A stretch of DNA of 64,000 nucleotides from Cyanobacteria bacterium UBA6446 (GTDB lineage Bacteria > Cyanobacteriota > Vampirovibrionia > Gastranaerophilales > Gastranaerophilaceae). The stretch spans positions 502,402 to 566,401 of the forward strand of contig DJOE01000023.1 of the NCBI GenBank assembly GCA_002438405.1, written 5' to 3'. A program made the translations under genes and the position numbers. Below the pieces are notes generated by a model. That model saw only the letters and a list, made by a program, of their open reading frames with translations, made no database searches and had not been told where the DNA came from. Every line of letters begins with the position of its first letter. The first letter of the stretch is position 1. Positions 1 to 7,106 of the stretch are shown here, piece by piece.

Positions 1-13
1 TTTAAATGGCGGG
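1..13. repeat. Left attachment-site repeat (attL candidate)
   Basis: The 13 bases TTTAAATGGCGGG recur exactly at 18569-18581, where they overlap the CCA-encoding 3' end of the tRNA-Asp gene. A second shared word, AGGCTCGAACT, follows each copy (26-36 here, 18590-18600 at the right), but at a different offset. This fits a left junction of an element inserted at the tRNA 3' end by the serine recombinase at 17016. The repeat may extend left of the window, which cannot be seen. Confidence 0.6.
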
Positions 14-184
14 CTTTACGCTCACAGGCTCGAACTTTTTAGAAGTTATTACGAACATATAAACGAGTCTTCCGTTACTAACAAAATATGTTATCTCATA
101 TCTTTGCTTAGCAAAATTGCTTAAAATATTACAAGTTAAACAATTTGCATAAATTCTTTCTTGGTAAACAAAAGAGGATAAACC
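14..184. other. Left-end noncoding stretch
   Basis: No convincing gene lies between the left repeat and the methyltransferase. The opposite-strand reading frame that crosses it is a shadow of the methyltransferase gene. The stretch ends in an AGAGGA ribosome binding site a few bases before the methyltransferase ATG. It presumably holds the arm of the attachment site and a promoter, but no clear -35/-10 pair could be assigned. Confidence 0.4.
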
Positions 185-757
185 ATGAAAGAAAATATCT
201 ATATCTCATTAGGAGCAAGTAACCATTCAAAACATGAAAGACAACCAGAAGATTATTATGCAACTGAACCAAAAGCAGGGGAGTTACTATTAGAGGTTGA
301 ACCAGATTTGGATAATATCTGGGAATGTGCGTGTGGTGAAGGTCATCTTGCCAAAGTATTTGATAATGCAGGGAAACTACATAAAGCAACAGACCTAATT
401 GATAGAAGTTATGGAGGCGTTGAGGATTTTCTAGCACATCTAGAGTCGTATCACAATGGCGATATTGTAACTAATCCACCGTATAAGTATGCTCAAGAAT
501 TTGTCGAACAGGCACTACATAAGGTTGATATAGGAAGAAAAGTTTGCATGTTCTTAAAAGTCTTATTTCTTGAAACTCAAAAACGCAAACAACTTTTTAC
601 TAAATATCCACCCCAAACGATATACATCTCAAGTTCTCGCATAAACTGTGCTAAGAATGGTGATTTTGAAACTTATAATCAAAGTGCTATTGCCTATGCT
701 TGGTATGTTTGGGTAAAAGGATATATAGGTGAAACTATTATAAAGTGGATTAACTAA
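185..757 (+). CDS. DNA adenine methyltransferase-like protein
   Basis: This 190-aa protein carries an SAM-binding motif I-like segment, WECACGEGHLAKVF (residues 46-59), and the amino-methyltransferase catalytic motif NPPY (97-100). That is the order seen in small phage-type N6-adenine methyltransferases. No target-recognition domain is evident and no cognate restriction gene sits beside it, so it looks like a solitary modifying enzyme that may protect the element from host restriction. An AGAGGA site precedes the ATG. It is the first gene inside the left end of the element. The fold class is fairly sure; target sequence and base are unknown. Confidence 0.75.
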   Translation: MKENIYISLGASNHSKHERQPEDYYATEPKAGELLLEVEPDLDNIWECACGEGHLAKVFDNAGKLHKATDLIDRSYGGVEDFLAHLESYHNGDIVTNPPYKYAQEFVEQALHKVDIGRKVCMFLKVLFLETQKRKQLFTKYPPQTIYISSSRINCAKNGDFETYNQSAIAYAWYVWVKGYIGETIIKWIN

Positions 758-818
758 GGATTGTAGTTCATAGTTTTAAAATATGTAAACTATAAACTAT
801 TAACTATTGAAAAATTAT

Positions 819-866
819 ACCTCATGGTTTATAGTTTAAAAATATAACAACTATAAACTATGAGGT
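819..866. promoter_or_regulatory. 18-bp inverted repeat operator before fic gene
   Basis: Arms at 819-836 and 849-866 are complementary over 18 bases with one mismatch, around a 12-base spacer. The right arm ends four bases before the Fic ATG. Further copies of the core ATAGTTT / AAACTAT lie upstream at about 768-806. The arrangement suggests several binding sites for a dimeric regulator. The obvious candidate is the HTH domain at the C-terminus of the Fic protein itself, giving autoregulation (inference). As RNA it could also form a hairpin that hides the start codon region. Confidence 0.6.
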
Positions 867-870
867 TAGT

Positions 871-1758
871 ATGAACTCTATTTTAGATGAAATTAAAGCA
901 AATCAACAAAAACTAAAGACATTATTAGAAAATCCTAATAACAAAAAAGAAATGTATAAGTGGCTAAAAACAGAGTTGGCATACACTTCAAACGCTATTG
1001 AGGGAAATACATTAACAAGAAAAGAAACGGAACTTGTTATTGATGATGGTATTACATCAACCTCTAAACCTTTACAGCATTATATTGAAGCAGTAAACCA
1101 TGCAAAAGCTTTTGAAAAAATTATTGCATTTTTAGATGAAGATAAGAACATAAATGAAAACTTAATACTCAATATCCATAAAATAATTTTAACAGGCTTA
1201 GATGACGATAATGCTGGGTTCTATAGAAATTGTCGAGTAAGAATTTCAGGCTCAACGGTAATCATGCCAAATCCATTAAAAGTGCCTGATTTAATGACAG
1301 ATTTTTATAATTGGCTTAGTGATAATATGGACAATGAACCTCTAACTGCCATTTTATCACACTTAAAATTCGTATCAATTCACCCATTTGTAGATGGAAA
1401 CGGAAGATGTGCAAGACTTTTAATGAATACAATTCTTTTGAAATTTGGTTTTACACCTATAGTAATTCGACCAACAGACAGAAAAAAATATTTGTCTGTA
1501 GTTGAACATTACCAATTAAAAGGTGATGACAAACCATATATAAACTTTATGTTAAATCTTTTGAATAGGTCATTAAAAGTTCTTATTACAATGTTAGATA
1601 CTAATATTGATATTGAACCAAACGAGTTATTAACAATTTCTAAATATGCAAAATTAAAAAATGTTCCTATTTCAACTATCAGATATTGGGTAAAAATTGG
1701 AAAGGTAAAACCTGCAAGTTATACAGATTCTGGTTATATGTTATTTAAGAAAGATTAA
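871..1758 (+). CDS. Fic family protein with N-terminal inhibitory motif and C-terminal HTH
   Basis: This is a Fic-domain enzyme; such enzymes usually transfer AMP from ATP to target hydroxyls. The full catalytic motif HPFVDGNGRCAR is at residues 171-182, with His171 as the catalytic base. An inhibitory helix motif, TSNAIEGN (39-46, Ser40/Glu44), lies before the core, so the enzyme is self-inhibited, as in class II Fic proteins. Residues 255-293 look like a MerR-type helix-turn-helix (ISKYAKLKNVPISTIRYW), suggesting DNA binding. An 18-bp inverted repeat sits directly before the start. It could act in a toxin-antitoxin-like or regulatory role; the target is unknown. Confidence 0.88.
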   Translation: MNSILDEIKANQQKLKTLLENPNNKKEMYKWLKTELAYTSNAIEGNTLTRKETELVIDDGITSTSKPLQHYIEAVNHAKAFEKIIAFLDEDKNINENLILNIHKIILTGLDDDNAGFYRNCRVRISGSTVIMPNPLKVPDLMTDFYNWLSDNMDNEPLTAILSHLKFVSIHPFVDGNGRCARLLMNTILLKFGFTPIVIRPTDRKKYLSVVEHYQLKGDDKPYINFMLNLLNRSLKVLITMLDTNIDIEPNELLTISKYAKLKNVPISTIRYWVKIGKVKPASYTDSGYMLFKKD

Positions 1759-1776
1759 CTAGGTAAACATAAAAAG

Positions 1777-1826
1777 ACGTCGAGTTGAGCGAACTCAAAC
1801 CTGCAAATTCGACGCAGTCTCGACGT
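1777..1826. repeat. Compound inverted repeat after fic gene
   Basis: An outer repeat, ACGTCGAG (1777-1784) with CTCGACGT (1819-1826), encloses a nested hairpin, GAGTT/AACTC (1782-1786 and 1792-1796), and a third TCGACG-like copy near 1809-1814. It is followed by an AT-rich run without a clear T tract. It may work as a terminator for the fic gene, a recombinase or transfer site, or a small structured RNA. The sequence alone does not decide. Confidence 0.4.
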
Positions 1827-1967
1827 ATCTGTATTATAACATATATCTTTAAAGCGTTCAACCCTTGTATAAAGTTGGGTTACAATAATTTATTTATGCA
1901 CACACAAACTCATTATGGTGCATAAGTTTATTGTTAGCAGGACACAATATATGTATCCTAGTTAGCC

Positions 1968-2243
1968 TTATTTAGAACTATTTTCATTCCCCTCTATCTG
2001 GGTTTTAGGTACAAATTTTAATTCATAACCAAATAACTCTGCTATATCCATTAGCTCTGCTGTTTTAAACGTTGCACGTGCAAATTTATTCATAAGATTT
2101 GAAACCGAACCAGAGCGACCATATTTTTCATTTAGCATTTTAGCAAGTTTATATATAGACGTGTTTTGTTCTTTTAAAAAGTCTTTAACAAGCCTTCTTA
2201 TACGCTCTTTTTGTTCCTCTGATACTTTGTATATTTCTGTCAT
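1968..2243 (-). CDS. Small helix-turn-helix regulator
   Basis: This 91-aa protein has a likely HTH in the middle (SIYKLAKMLNEKYGRSGSVS, about residues 30-49), followed by an amphipathic helix and a FGYELKFVP strand. It reads like a short Cro/XRE-type repressor or antitoxin. It is transcribed away from the small phage-type gene at 2391. The shared spacer holds a widely spaced 14-base inverted repeat, so it probably represses that divergent promoter. The fold is inferred from sequence pattern only. Confidence 0.55.
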   Translation of the reverse strand: MTEIYKVSEEQKERIRRLVKDFLKEQNTSIYKLAKMLNEKYGRSGSVSNLMNKFARATFKTAELMDIAELFGYELKFVPKTQIEGNENSSK

Positions 2244-2280
2244 TTGTTCACCTCTATAAATATTATAGCACTATTTTGTA

Positions 2281-2372
2281 ATATATCACTCTTTTGTAAA
2301 TATTTGTGTTGACGATTTCTCAAAAGCGTTGACTTTTATAGAAATGTGATACATCATGAAAGAGTGATATAT
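2281..2372. promoter_or_regulatory. Divergent promoter region with 14-base inverted repeat
   Basis: ATATATCACTCTTT (2281-2294) is repeated exactly in inverted form at 2359-2372. The two copies flank TTGACG (2309) and TTGACT (2329), which look like -35 boxes for the rightward gene. The sites are 64 bases apart, which suits looping by a dimeric repressor bound at both. The HTH protein encoded at 1968-2243 is the likely binder (inference). Confidence 0.5.
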
Positions 2373-2390
2373 AAACAAAAGGAGGTCAAA

Positions 2391-2681
2391 ATGACAAACG
2401 TAATTTACACTAACACAAATTTGGAAGACGAAATTAAAACTATCAAAGCTCTTGAAGCAAAATTACAAGAGTTAAAAGAATTAAAAGAAGAAAAAGAAAA
2501 TCTTGTGAAAAAAGTCCTTGATGATGCTGGGATTGAAGAATTACAGGTTGGAACATTTACTGTAAGATTTACAAATGTTGTAAGGAATGGTTTCAATACA
2601 TCCGCTTTCAAAAAGAAATATTTGGAACTATACAATACCTTTATTAAACAAAGTTCTTACAGAAAGTTCAATATTTCATAG
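2391..2681 (+). CDS. Small phage-type coiled-coil protein
   Basis: This 96-aa protein has a strongly charged helix (Lys/Glu/Leu, residues 12-40) followed by a beta-rich tail with F-x-T-x-x-F-K-K-K-Y and SSYRKFNI. Small proteins of this plan are common in phages near recombination genes, but I cannot name a function. The ATG at 2391 is chosen over the upstream in-frame start at 2346, because an AGGAGG ribosome binding site stands seven bases before it and the repressor-type repeat lies between the two. It is likely controlled by the neighbouring HTH protein. Confidence 0.6.
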   Translation: MTNVIYTNTNLEDEIKTIKALEAKLQELKELKEEKENLVKKVLDDAGIEELQVGTFTVRFTNVVRNGFNTSAFKKKYLELYNTFIKQSSYRKFNIS

Positions 2682-2736
2682 GGGGTAAAATTACCCCCAC
2701 CCCAGATAGGCAAAATTTTACTTACCTAATAGAGTA

Positions 2737-2881
2737 TGAATTTAACAGAATATATATTTTGTTAAATTCAGTAAAAGCAGGATAAATCACGACTCCACAA
2801 GGGATCGGGGCAACATTAAAAGAGAAGTAACACTCTGAATTTATCATATTGTTGTCAAAAGATAAATTCAATTTAACAAAA
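2737..2881. repeat. Nested inverted repeats before the first tyrosine recombinase
   Basis: Three inverted pairs share the word AATTTAACA/TGTTAAATT. An 11-bp hairpin is at 2737-2747/2760-2770, a 10-bp hairpin at 2836-2845/2861-2870, and a 12-bp pair TTTTGTTAAATT (2757-2768) with its complement at 2870-2881 encloses about 100 bases. The set ends 20 bases before the recombinase start. It resembles the binding or crossover sites of FimB/XerC-type recombinases. No clear promoter was seen in the enclosed segment, so its use as a switch is less supported than at 11281-11454. Confidence 0.5.
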
Positions 2882-2900
2882 CATAGGAAATAAGGCTATC

Positions 2901-3449
2901 ATGAAGTACGTTCAACCAATACGAGATACAAGAAAAATTGAAGAAATAAAATCTGTTCTTAAAGAAAACGGAACTAGAGATTTACTTTTATTTTGCATGG
3001 GAATTAATACAGGATTAAGAATATCTGACCTATTAAAACTAAGAATTGTAGATGTAAAGAATAAAACCCATGTGGAAGTCAAAGAACAGAAAACAGGCAA
3101 AGTTAAGAGATTCCCTATTTTCGGGAACTTACAAGTAATGTTAGACGATTATATTCGAAACAAACCTTTATCAGATTACTTATTCAAAAGCAGAAACGGA
3201 GAGAATAAACCTATAACAAGAGTTATGGCATATTTGATTATAAATAGGGCTTGTCGTAAGTGTGGAATACAAGACAACATTGGAACTCATACATTAAGAA
3301 AAACTTTTGGTTATCATCATTACCAAAATTTTCATGATGTAGCGATTCTTCAATATCTGCTGAATCATTCCAGTCCATCAATAACCTTGCGATATATTGG
3401 AATTACAGAGGATAATGTTGAAGAAACGTTGCAAAGGTTTGAATTGTAG
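2901..3449 (+). CDS. Small tyrosine recombinase (FimB/XerC type)
   Basis: This 182-aa site-specific recombinase consists of little more than the catalytic domain, the size class of fimbrial phase-switch recombinases. Catalytic residues visible are Arg40 (NTGLRISD), His130 and Arg133 (HTLRKTFG), His156 (LNHSS) and the nucleophile Tyr165 (RYIG). It is preceded by nested inverted repeats (2737-2881) and faces the end of the long minus-strand operon, whose last stop is two bases away. It is a clear paralogue of the protein encoded at 11507-12046. It may invert or excise a nearby segment. Confidence 0.85.
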   Translation: MKYVQPIRDTRKIEEIKSVLKENGTRDLLLFCMGINTGLRISDLLKLRIVDVKNKTHVEVKEQKTGKVKRFPIFGNLQVMLDDYIRNKPLSDYLFKSRNGENKPITRVMAYLIINRACRKCGIQDNIGTHTLRKTFGYHHYQNFHDVAILQYLLNHSSPSITLRYIGITEDNVEETLQRFEL

Positions 3450-3451
3450 AA

Positions 3452-4354
3452 TTAGTTCAACTCATCAAGCATTAGAAATTTTGGCTCTCTTGATATTTCA
3501 CTATTATTTTTATATGCATTACAGAAATCTTGAATAGTGCCTTTTAATGGGAAATTAGGATACTTTTGCATGAAGGTTTCCCAACTTGCTAACCAAGATT
3601 TTAGGTTTTCAGGCATATTTACGCCGTAATCTTTTCCTTGATATAATAATGTCTTATAATCTACCCCTTGTCTGTCTTTATCTTCCTTTATCTTAATCAA
3701 TAGAAAATCCTTGATAGATTGACTTAGATACTTTGAATAATTGTCATAAAGGTACTTATGTTTAATTGCCAAAGAACTATAATCATCAAAGCCCCATTCC
3801 GTTTTAAATACTGGAGTCTTTGGAGATATTATTTCCATTGACATATTTTTACTCTCATAAGTTGCTTTATAGGTAATGCCACCAACAGAAACCGTTTGTT
3901 TTTGCTCTGCTTCGATTGCCGTATTTGGGGAAATTGCACCACTTGCAAGAGTATCTTCAATATAAAAGCCTAAATTACGGTAAAAAATCAAAAAAGTTTT
4001 ATCTTTCTCTTGTTGTGTAGCATTACTATCCAAAACACTTTTTAATGTTGCTTCATCTGAATTTACTTTCTTTATTATGGCTAACTGTGAAGGTATTGGA
4101 GAAGTTTCAACTTGCGTAACCAATTCTATTTTAGGAGATTGTGTCTTTTGATTATCTTCTATATTTTGTTGTTCTTGTGTAGTTTGAACTTTTGAATCAT
4201 TTTTATTTGCTTTTGTTATAGAGAATAAAACTATAACTAGAAATAAAAATATTGCGATGCAAAGAGCTATTAGGACAAAACCTTTACTAAAGTTTATGGT
4301 AATAAAGTCTTCTTTACCATAAAGTATTCGTTCTTTTTCTTTTCTATCTAGCAT
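3452..4354 (-). CDS. Membrane-anchored protein, last gene of the AAA/radical-SAM operon
   Basis: I do not recognise this 300-aa protein. It has a short cytoplasmic N-terminus, one strong transmembrane segment (about residues 25-46) and a polar Gln/Asn/Lys-rich linker (about 50-85). A soluble, probably extracytoplasmic, domain follows with many aromatic residues. Its ATG lies inside the preceding nuclease gene (11-base overlap, with GGAGA before it), so the two are translationally coupled. The context suggests a membrane partner of the nuclease; the function is unknown. Confidence 0.7.
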   Translation of the reverse strand: MLDRKEKERILYGKEDFITINFSKGFVLIALCIAIFLFLVIVLFSITKANKNDSKVQTTQEQQNIEDNQKTQSPKIELVTQVETSPIPSQLAIIKKVNSDEATLKSVLDSNATQQEKDKTFLIFYRNLGFYIEDTLASGAISPNTAIEAEQKQTVSVGGITYKATYESKNMSMEIISPKTPVFKTEWGFDDYSSLAIKHKYLYDNYSKYLSQSIKDFLLIKIKEDKDRQGVDYKTLLYQGKDYGVNMPENLKSWLASWETFMQKYPNFPLKGTIQDFCNAYKNNSEISREPKFLMLDELN

Positions 4355-5087
4355 TTATACCTAATCTCCGACCATAATTATTACCGCTTGCAACTTTTGA
4401 AGATGTATTAACCTGTTCACTTAAACCAATAATATCGTCAAGATTAAGAACTTTAAAATTTGGTTTATTGCTTATAAAATCTGCTCCAGATTGAGTAATT
4501 CCGGATGATGCAACTAATATTACCTCATTAGCCCCAAAATCGTCTTTACAACCCCATAAAGCTCTTATAGGTTCAGGTGGAACTGGATTACGATAATGTT
4601 TGCATTGGACAATAGCTCTATAATCTTCTCTTTCAAGAATTATATCTACTCCACCGTCTCCAGAGCCTTTCGTTACCGTTGCCTTATAGCCTAGAAGAGT
4701 AAAGATTTTTGCAACTTCTTCTTCAAATCTCCAACCATCTAAATTCCACCACCAAGATTGTTGTCCCCAGTAGCCAGAATTACGTTTCAAATCTCTTTGA
4801 GAAAATTGACGTGGTGAATTAGCATTAAACAATCCACTCCAATACACACAAAAGACAATGAAAGAAATTAAACAACTCCAACCAAATACCTCAAATGGTA
4901 AAATATTACTATTTCCTAGTACATACAAACCATAGTTAAGTCCTCCGACAATAGCTATAGAAACAATACACTCTTTCCAAAGTCCACGTTTATTAACTTC
5001 AATCAAAAACTTTGTAGTAGCAACGATTGCAGCTATTACGAGGGTTACTAGTTCATAAAATGTTCTATAATCTGGTTTTCTGGACAT
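4344..5087 (-). CDS. Membrane-anchored Mrr-type restriction endonuclease
   Basis: This 247-aa protein has about three hydrophobic segments in its first half (roughly 12-30, 42-59, 63-83), then an Mrr-catalytic domain of the PD-(D/E)xK nuclease fold. The catalytic signature is complete: Glu in WRFEEEVA (119-126), Asp in GSGDGGVD (141-148) and QCK (161-163). Such domains cut DNA, often modified or foreign DNA. A membrane-tethered Mrr nuclease is a plausible effector at the site of DNA entry. It has a good GGAGG site and overlaps the next gene. It is the only obvious effector of the nine-gene operon. Confidence 0.85.
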   Translation of the reverse strand: MSRKPDYRTFYELVTLVIAAIVATTKFLIEVNKRGLWKECIVSIAIVGGLNYGLYVLGNSNILPFEVFGWSCLISFIVFCVYWSGLFNANSPRQFSQRDLKRNSGYWGQQSWWWNLDGWRFEEEVAKIFTLLGYKATVTKGSGDGGVDIILEREDYRAIVQCKHYRNPVPPEPIRALWGCKDDFGANEVILVASSGITQSGADFISNKPNFKVLNLDDIIGLSEQVNTSSKVASGNNYGRRLGINAR

Positions 5088-5104
5088 ATCGCCTCCTTAA
5101 GCTC

Positions 5105-5836
5105 CTAAATACTTATTGTGAGTAATATCGAATTATCTTCTAGAACTTCTTCTTGTTCTAATTTCAAAGAAGGATTTTTGGCAACTTTTAATTTAATGTT
5201 CTTACAAATATTAGACTGAACAATTCGTTCATATTCAGATTCAATTTTGGAAAAGTATCTGTGAATTTCTTTTAAATCAGCATATCCTGTAGCTTTAAAT
5301 TCATAAGCACCATTTTTACTTGACTTTAATTCAATTAAACAATTGGGAATTTCAAAACTTAATTTTCCTCTTCCTTCTATTGCTGAAATTTTGAGGTTAT
5401 TTAAAGTTTGTTTTAATACATCCTTATCTGTATAAATAGTAGGGAAATTATATACAGGAGTTTTTGTTTCAGAAATACTATCAAAAAAACAAGGTCTGCC
5501 TACTACCTGTGTAATATCCTTAGTAAATTTATTCAATACCCTTTTATCTATATCTACAGAAACAGAAGCTACCAATTTATTTTGTTCATAAATCCAATAA
5601 ATAGGATATTTTTGTGTAATATGAGTTTTTACATATCTATATTGTATTGTATATGTTTCAGACCAATCATAACCAGCTTTTTTAATATATTTTTTTAATT
5701 CTGTTTCATTTTCAAAATTAGTATATTTTCTTATTTCTTGCGACCTCATCCATTCATCAAATTTTTTAGCTCCCATTTTTCTACGTTGTCGAGCCATCCA
5801 TAATTCACCGTTCATTAAATCCTGTTTTATTGACAT
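5105..5836 (-). CDS. Operon protein of unknown function (possible DUF1257-like C-terminal half)
   Basis: This 243-aa soluble protein has no membrane segment. The C-terminal half (about 120-243) alternates strands and helices in a way reminiscent of DUF1257 proteins, which accompany DUF2997 and Ycf46-like ATPases in cyanobacteria and phages. The likeness is weak and rests on gene context. A strong AAAGGAG site precedes the start. The C-terminal string LEDNS-[IV]-LLT reappears as a broken fragment between the ATPase and the first TPR gene (about 8200-8260). That suggests the operon once held a second copy. Confidence 0.5.
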   Translation of the reverse strand: MSIKQDLMNGELWMARQRRKMGAKKFDEWMRSQEIRKYTNFENETELKKYIKKAGYDWSETYTIQYRYVKTHITQKYPIYWIYEQNKLVASVSVDIDKRVLNKFTKDITQVVGRPCFFDSISETKTPVYNFPTIYTDKDVLKQTLNNLKISAIEGRGKLSFEIPNCLIELKSSKNGAYEFKATGYADLKEIHRYFSKIESEYERIVQSNICKNIKLKVAKNPSLKLEQEEVLEDNSILLTISI

Positions 5837-5848
5837 TATTTATCTCCT

Positions 5849-7021
5849 TTACCAATCAATTTTTCTACCCATTTTACTTTTTGGTTTTACAGTAAAAACA
5901 AGTTTTTCCATTGCATAAATCATCTGATGAGGTTGTAGTCCAAAGTCAGCAGAAAATGTTTCAATATCATAATACTTTTTACCTTCTGACCGTTCTTTTA
6001 CAAATCTAGCTGCTTTTGTGCTATCAATCCCCTCTATTTCTAATAGTTCATTCGCAGAACATGATTCTAAGATTATTTTTGAGGTTTTAGTTCTTTGTTT
6101 TTTCTCCTTTTTCCCTTTTGAAACATTGGGCTCATCTTTTGGAGGTTCAGCTTGCTTTGGTGCTTCGTGAATTATTTTATAGTTTAAAATATCGTGTACT
6201 ATTTGGATATATGAAAGTTTTTGAACTTGTCCCCCTTTCACCTTTTGAATATTGTCTTGAGCTTGTTGATATAACTCGCTATTTGTTGAAACTTTTTCAT
6301 AATAGTTTTTAGCTTCGCTATACCAACCCCATTCCTGATAAATGTCTCCTAACAACAAATTACATTTACTTTCCTGTTTTGCCAGATAACTTTCAACTTC
6401 TATATAACTTAATGATTCAGATACATCTTTAACTCGACTTATTGCTTCATTTACAAGATTTACTGCTGATTGGAATTTTTTCCGTTTCAACTTTATAACT
6501 GCTTTTTCGTAATAAATCTCAGGAATATTTTTTATATCACCCAATTTATAACATGAAAGTCTTGCATCACAAGCAAACTCTGCATTAGAATAATCTTTGT
6601 CCTTAATTTCGTTTGCTATGTAACTCAATAACGATTCAAAGCTAAATTCATTTATAATTTTTTTAGACTTTGAAAAATATTCCATAGCTTCTTCTTTCAT
6701 TGAAAGAAAGTTATAAATTTTAGCTATAGCTAAGGTTAAGTTTAAAAACTCAAAATCATCCCCATTGAATTTAATGTTTTGTTCAATAAGAGATTTCAGC
6801 TTGTCTATATCGTCTATAGAACCTTCTTGTGAGTAAAAATTATGACCAATGTAAGTGTCAAACCAGTTCTTTTCTTTTTTTTGAGTTGCTTGCTTTTCTG
6901 TCTCTTTTTTATTATTTGTAGTATTACCTCCAAATAAAGCTTTGGAAACAACATCAAAAACAAAACACAACAAGAGTCCAATAATTAAAATTACACCATA
7001 TAAAAAATTAAGAATTCCCAT
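5849..7021 (-). CDS. Membrane-anchored TPR protein with C-terminal helix-hairpin-helix and GRKIDW tail
   Basis: This 390-aa protein starts with a transmembrane segment (about 2-26), has a Lys/Gln-rich linker, and then TPR-like helical repeats (about 70-260) for protein contacts. The C-terminal about 75 residues form a ComEA-like helix-hairpin-helix (CSANELLEIEGIDSTKAARF) ending in LVF and the tail GRKIDW. The same module and tail end the paralogue at 7107-8195, and the AAA ATPase has the tail alone. The helix-hairpin-helix may bind DNA or act as a protein adaptor. It is a structural or sensor subunit by inference. Confidence 0.7.
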   Translation of the reverse strand: MGILNFLYGVILIIGLLLCFVFDVVSKALFGGNTTNNKKETEKQATQKKEKNWFDTYIGHNFYSQEGSIDDIDKLKSLIEQNIKFNGDDFEFLNLTLAIAKIYNFLSMKEEAMEYFSKSKKIINEFSFESLLSYIANEIKDKDYSNAEFACDARLSCYKLGDIKNIPEIYYEKAVIKLKRKKFQSAVNLVNEAISRVKDVSESLSYIEVESYLAKQESKCNLLLGDIYQEWGWYSEAKNYYEKVSTNSELYQQAQDNIQKVKGGQVQKLSYIQIVHDILNYKIIHEAPKQAEPPKDEPNVSKGKKEKKQRTKTSKIILESCSANELLEIEGIDSTKAARFVKERSEGKKYYDIETFSADFGLQPHQMIYAMEKLVFTVKPKSKMGRKIDW

Positions 7022-7029
7022 TTATTTTT

Positions 7030-7080
7030 GTTTTCCTATACTTCTCTTTACCAGTCAATTTTTATAACATACATTATGCC
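7030..7080 (-). pseudogene. Possible remnant of another ...KIDW tail in the spacer
   Basis: Read on the minus strand, the spacer between the two TPR genes encodes a short open run that ends in IKIDW and a stop, with VF about 13 residues earlier. This matches the LVF...GRKIDW end of the downstream TPR gene in spacing and final residues. It is only about 15 codons, so chance cannot be ruled out. It would fit decay of a duplicated TPR module. Confidence 0.3.
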
Positions 7081-7106
7081 ATACTCACCAAATACCTAAC
7101 TCTTCT

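Noticed and set aside
1..40. A second full tRNA at the left end
   Set aside because: Only the CCA-end bases and the T-loop word are present; the T stem does not pair and no anticodon arm follows.
129..437. Opposite-strand reading frame over the methyltransferase gene
   Set aside because: It overlaps a gene with clear catalytic motifs, is Leu/Tyr-rich as expected for antisense, and has no domain.
2757..2881. Strong claim of an invertible promoter before the first tyrosine recombinase
   Set aside because: Inverted repeats are clear, but no convincing -35/-10 pair lies between them; reported only as repeats.
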